From: Candidatus Woesearchaeota archaeon
GTDB taxonomy: Archaea; Nanobdellota; Nanobdellia; Woesearchaeales; GW2011-AR4
NCBI GenBank assembly: GCA_018303645.1
Contig: JAGVXR010000047.1
Location: forward strand, 1-6,875
Length of the DNA stretch: 6,875 nt
Reading direction: 5' to 3'
Below the pieces are notes generated by a model. It did no database searches, had not been told where the DNA came from, and saw only the letters and a list, made by a program, of their open reading frames with translations. Shown here in pieces: positions 5,526 to 6,875 of this stretch. The position numbers were made by a program, and so were the translations under genes. The first letter of the stretch is position 1. Every line of letters begins with the position of its first letter.

Positions 5526-6518
5526 ATGATAAAGATTCCCTACGAGGAGATACTTCTCAAGATTAATGAAAAAACCCAGATGCAGCTATCTGAGATAGAG
5601 TCAAGGGTTGACAGGAAGATGAAGCAGCTTTCAGGATTGATAAGCAAGGAAGGGGCTGCGCATATAGTTGCAAATGAGCTTGGAGTGAAGATTTTCGAGC
5701 CTTTGAGCGGCAAGCTGCAGATCAAGAATATTCTGACAGGAATGAGGGATGTTGAGACTGTCGGAAAAGTTTTGCAGGTTGGTGATGTAAGGGAGTTCAT
5801 GAGGGGGGATGCCTTAAGCAAGGTTGCTTCAATGCTTATTGGCGATGAAACAGGCACAATAAGGGCTGTGATGTGGGGCTCGCAGGCTGACAATGCGGCA
5901 AGCCTCGGGCAGGGAAGCATTGTAAAGGTTATTGGCGCTTATGTCCGCGAGAATAACGGAAGAAAAGAACTGCATTTAAATGACAGGTCACAGTTGCTCA
6001 TCAATCCAAAAGGTGAAGTTGTCAGCGAGGTTTTTGCAGAGGCAAAAACAGGAGCCAGAAAGGAAATTAAAAGCCTTGGTGAGAATGATTTTGATGTTGA
6101 ATTATTGGGAACAATAGTGCAGGTTTTTGACATAAGATTTTATGAAGTATGCCCAAGGTGCGGCAAAAGGGCAAAGCCTACAGCTGCATTGTTTGAATGC
6201 GCTGAGCACGGCAATGTTATCCCTGCATATGCCTATGTGCTTAATGCAGTCATGGATGACGGAACAGAAACAATAAGGTGTGTTTTTTTCAGGAACAATG
6301 TTGAAAAACTGCTTAGCCTGAATCAGGAGCAGCTTTTGAAATTCAGGAACGAGCCTGCCGAGTTTGAAGCCGTTAAAAACGAATTGCTGGGAACAATAAT
6401 AAAAGTCAACGGAAGGGCAAATAAGAATTCTATGTTTAATCGTTTGGAGTTTGTTGCAAACAATGTCGATGCAAAGCCAAATCCCGAAGAGGAGATAAAA
6501 AGGCTGCAGAATAATTAG
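5526..6518 (+). CDS. rpa: Archaeal replication protein A (single-stranded DNA-binding protein)
   Basis: A 330-residue RPA/SSB that coats single-stranded DNA in replication, repair and recombination. The N-terminal helical region includes LISKEGAAHIVANELGV (38-54), typical of archaeal RPA. A first OB fold spans about 66-160, with VGKVLQVGDVREF (79-91), the signature-like ASMLIGDETGTIRAVMWG (101-118) and GAYVRENNGRKELHL. A second OB-like domain (about 190-315) contains a zinc site C209-x2-C212...C225-x2-H228, as known in archaeal RPA proteins, followed by the strands DGTETIRCVFFRNN and LLGTIIKVNGRANKN. The length suits a two-OB-fold archaeal form. The start is the only ATG placed correctly behind the TATA box. 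It stands alone: no partner such as an RPA-associated protein is visible next to it. Codon and base composition are higher in G+C than in the pilin-like genes. Confidence 0.93.
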   Translation: MIKIPYEEILLKINEKTQMQLSEIESRVDRKMKQLSGLISKEGAAHIVANELGVKIFEPLSGKLQIKNILTGMRDVETVGKVLQVGDVREFMRGDALSKVASMLIGDETGTIRAVMWGSQADNAASLGQGSIVKVIGAYVRENNGRKELHLNDRSQLLINPKGEVVSEVFAEAKTGARKEIKSLGENDFDVELLGTIVQVFDIRFYEVCPRCGKRAKPTAALFECAEHGNVIPAYAYVLNAVMDDGTETIRCVFFRNNVEKLLSLNQEQLLKFRNEPAEFEAVKNELLGTIIKVNGRANKNSMFNRLEFVANNVDAKPNPEEEIKRLQNN

Positions 6519-6559
6519 ATATTTCTTAGACAGCTGACCACTGGACATTCTTGGATGGA

Positions 6560-6568
6560 ATATTTAAA
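6560..6568 (+). promoter_or_regulatory. TATA-like box upstream of the TumE-like gene region
   Basis: ATATTTAAA is the same nine bases as the rpa TATA box. A transcript would start near 6591, just before ATG 6598, and could produce a small RNA or the 28-codon frame described here. The evidence is only motif identity and position. Confidence 0.35.
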
Positions 6569-6597
6569 GGAGTTCTGACACTGATATTTTGGTGATT

Positions 6598-6684
6598 ATG
6601 ATGCTATTACATGCAAAAGATTTATATATGTGGTATGATATACCCTATATAAGCGGCTGTGGGAAGCTTGCTCATGGCAAGTAA
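6598..6684 (+). CDS. Possible 28-residue leader peptide ORF
   Basis: A frame of 28 codons (MMLLHAKDLY... ending LAHGK) starts 34 nt after a TATA-like box and right after GGTGAT, which is SD-like but too close to the start. It ends 11 nt inside the next gene. Two more TATA-like boxes lie within it, which argues against a conserved coding role. It is listed as a weak candidate only; the sequence may simply be promoter DNA. Confidence 0.15.
   Translation: MMLLHAKDLYMWYDIPYISGCGKLAHGK
6621..6628 (+). promoter_or_regulatory. Consensus TATA box TTTATATA
   Basis: TTTATATA is preceded by an A-rich BRE-like AAAAGA. It would start transcription near 6652, giving a leader of about 20 nt before ATG 6674. 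It is the best sequence match to the archaeal consensus in the gap. Confidence 0.5.
6645..6653 (+). promoter_or_regulatory. Second TATA-like box CTATATAAG
   Basis: Centred at 6649, it is 25 nt before ATG 6674 and would give a leaderless transcript, as proposed for rpa and the gene at 1256. It competes with TTTATATA at 6621 as the true promoter; both could be used. Confidence 0.45.
6667..6681. repeat. Small inverted repeat around the start codon of the TumE-like gene
   Basis: CTTGC (6667-6671) and GCAAG (6677-6681) flank the loop TCATG, so the ATG lies in the loop. An outer pair GGCT (6655-6658) and AGCC (6684-6687) could extend it with an asymmetric bulge. It could be an operator or a translation-masking hairpin; at this size chance is also possible. 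Confidence 0.4.
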
Positions 6685-6875
6685 GCCCAAGGTAATAAAG
6701 GAGATATTCTCCCACAAGCACATAAAGGATAATGGGGATATTATAGACATCAAAATAGAGCAGGTGGAGAAAACAAACCAATATGCCGAGGGCATAAGGT
6801 ATTCATTGTCTTACATAAGGGATGGAAAAACCCTGTTGAGGTATGACAACCACGCCGGCCATCCCCACCACAAGC
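6674..6875 (+). CDS. N-terminal part of a TumE/DUF6516-like toxin family protein (3'-truncated)
   Basis: The first 67 residues of a protein cut by the right edge. The pattern of a charged N-terminal half, then YSLSYIRDGKTLLRYDNHAG (43-62) and a His-rich stretch (HPHHK), resembles the TumE/DUF6516 family of toxin-antitoxin systems, where a 'RYDN' followed by several histidines is typical. This is recognition by eye. TumE proteins are small (about 100-130 residues) and are usually encoded beside a helix-turn-helix antitoxin of the TumA type. No such gene lies upstream, so a partner would have to be downstream, outside the window. ATG 6674 is placed 25 nt after CTATATAAG; TTG 6668 and GTG 6659 are in-frame alternatives. 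It is probably transcribed separately from rpa. Confidence 0.6.
   Translation, partial: MASKPKVIKEIFSHKHIKDNGDIIDIKIEQVEKTNQYAEGIRYSLSYIRDGKTLLRYDNHAGHPHHK

Noticed and set aside
5540..5920. Reverse-strand open frames opposite rpa (also 6102-6548)
   Set aside because: They lie antisense to a strongly supported RPA gene with clear OB-fold and zinc motifs; no promoter or domain supports them.
6519..6597. Possible tRNA or C/D box RNA in the gap after rpa
   Set aside because: No T-loop consensus or cloverleaf stems. A near C box (ATGATGC at 6598) has no CTGA D box at a suitable distance downstream.

Overview
The window looks archaeal, and the style of its surface proteins suggests a DPANN-type lineage (Woesearchaeota/Pacearchaeota-like; an inference, not proven). 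Three things point to archaea. The rpa gene encodes an archaeal-type single-stranded DNA-binding protein (OB folds plus a C-x2-C...C-x2-H zinc site). TATA-like boxes sit about 25-27 nt before start codons with almost no leader. Several small proteins start with a Lys/Arg-Lys/Arg-Gly/Ala/Ser block directly before one hydrophobic helix, as in archaeal prepilin (class III) signal peptides. All supported genes are on the + strand.

Layout. Positions 2-232 are the 3' end of a gene cut by the window edge. Positions 241-3739 hold six tightly packed genes for one-pass membrane or secreted proteins with pilin-like N-termini. They are a short protein with a thrombospondin-type-3-like Asp/Cys motif, a 10-cysteine protein with a CxCxC cluster, a protein with a Gly-rich tail, two more pilin-like proteins (the last starting at TTG), and a pilin-like protein fused to an M15 (D-Ala-D-Ala carboxypeptidase/VanY-like) zinc peptidase domain. 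One nucleotide later comes a 581-residue membrane-anchored protein with two Fn3-like domains (3741-5486). Starts are ATG, GTG and TTG, with overlaps of 4, 11 and 23 nt, which implies a co-translated operon. The only internal promoter-like site is at about 1225-1234. The rpa gene (5526-6518) has its own promoter. A 155-bp gap with three TATA-like boxes follows, then the start of a gene resembling the TumE/DUF6516 toxin family (from 6674, cut by the right edge).

Interpretation. The first seven complete genes look like one cell-surface system: pilin-like subunits probably processed by an archaeal prepilin peptidase, a tethered wall-hydrolase-like enzyme and a large Fn3 adhesin-like protein. No assembly ATPase, TadC/FlaJ-like platform or prepilin peptidase is visible here. 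The peptidase is notable because archaea lack ordinary peptidoglycan, so its target may be a bacterial wall, a host or partner cell, or a non-canonical substrate. The rpa gene (replication and repair) and the TumE-like gene appear unrelated to this system.

I saw no tRNA, rRNA, CRISPR array, insertion sequence or convincing terminator. No stretch over 300 bases lacks a gene.
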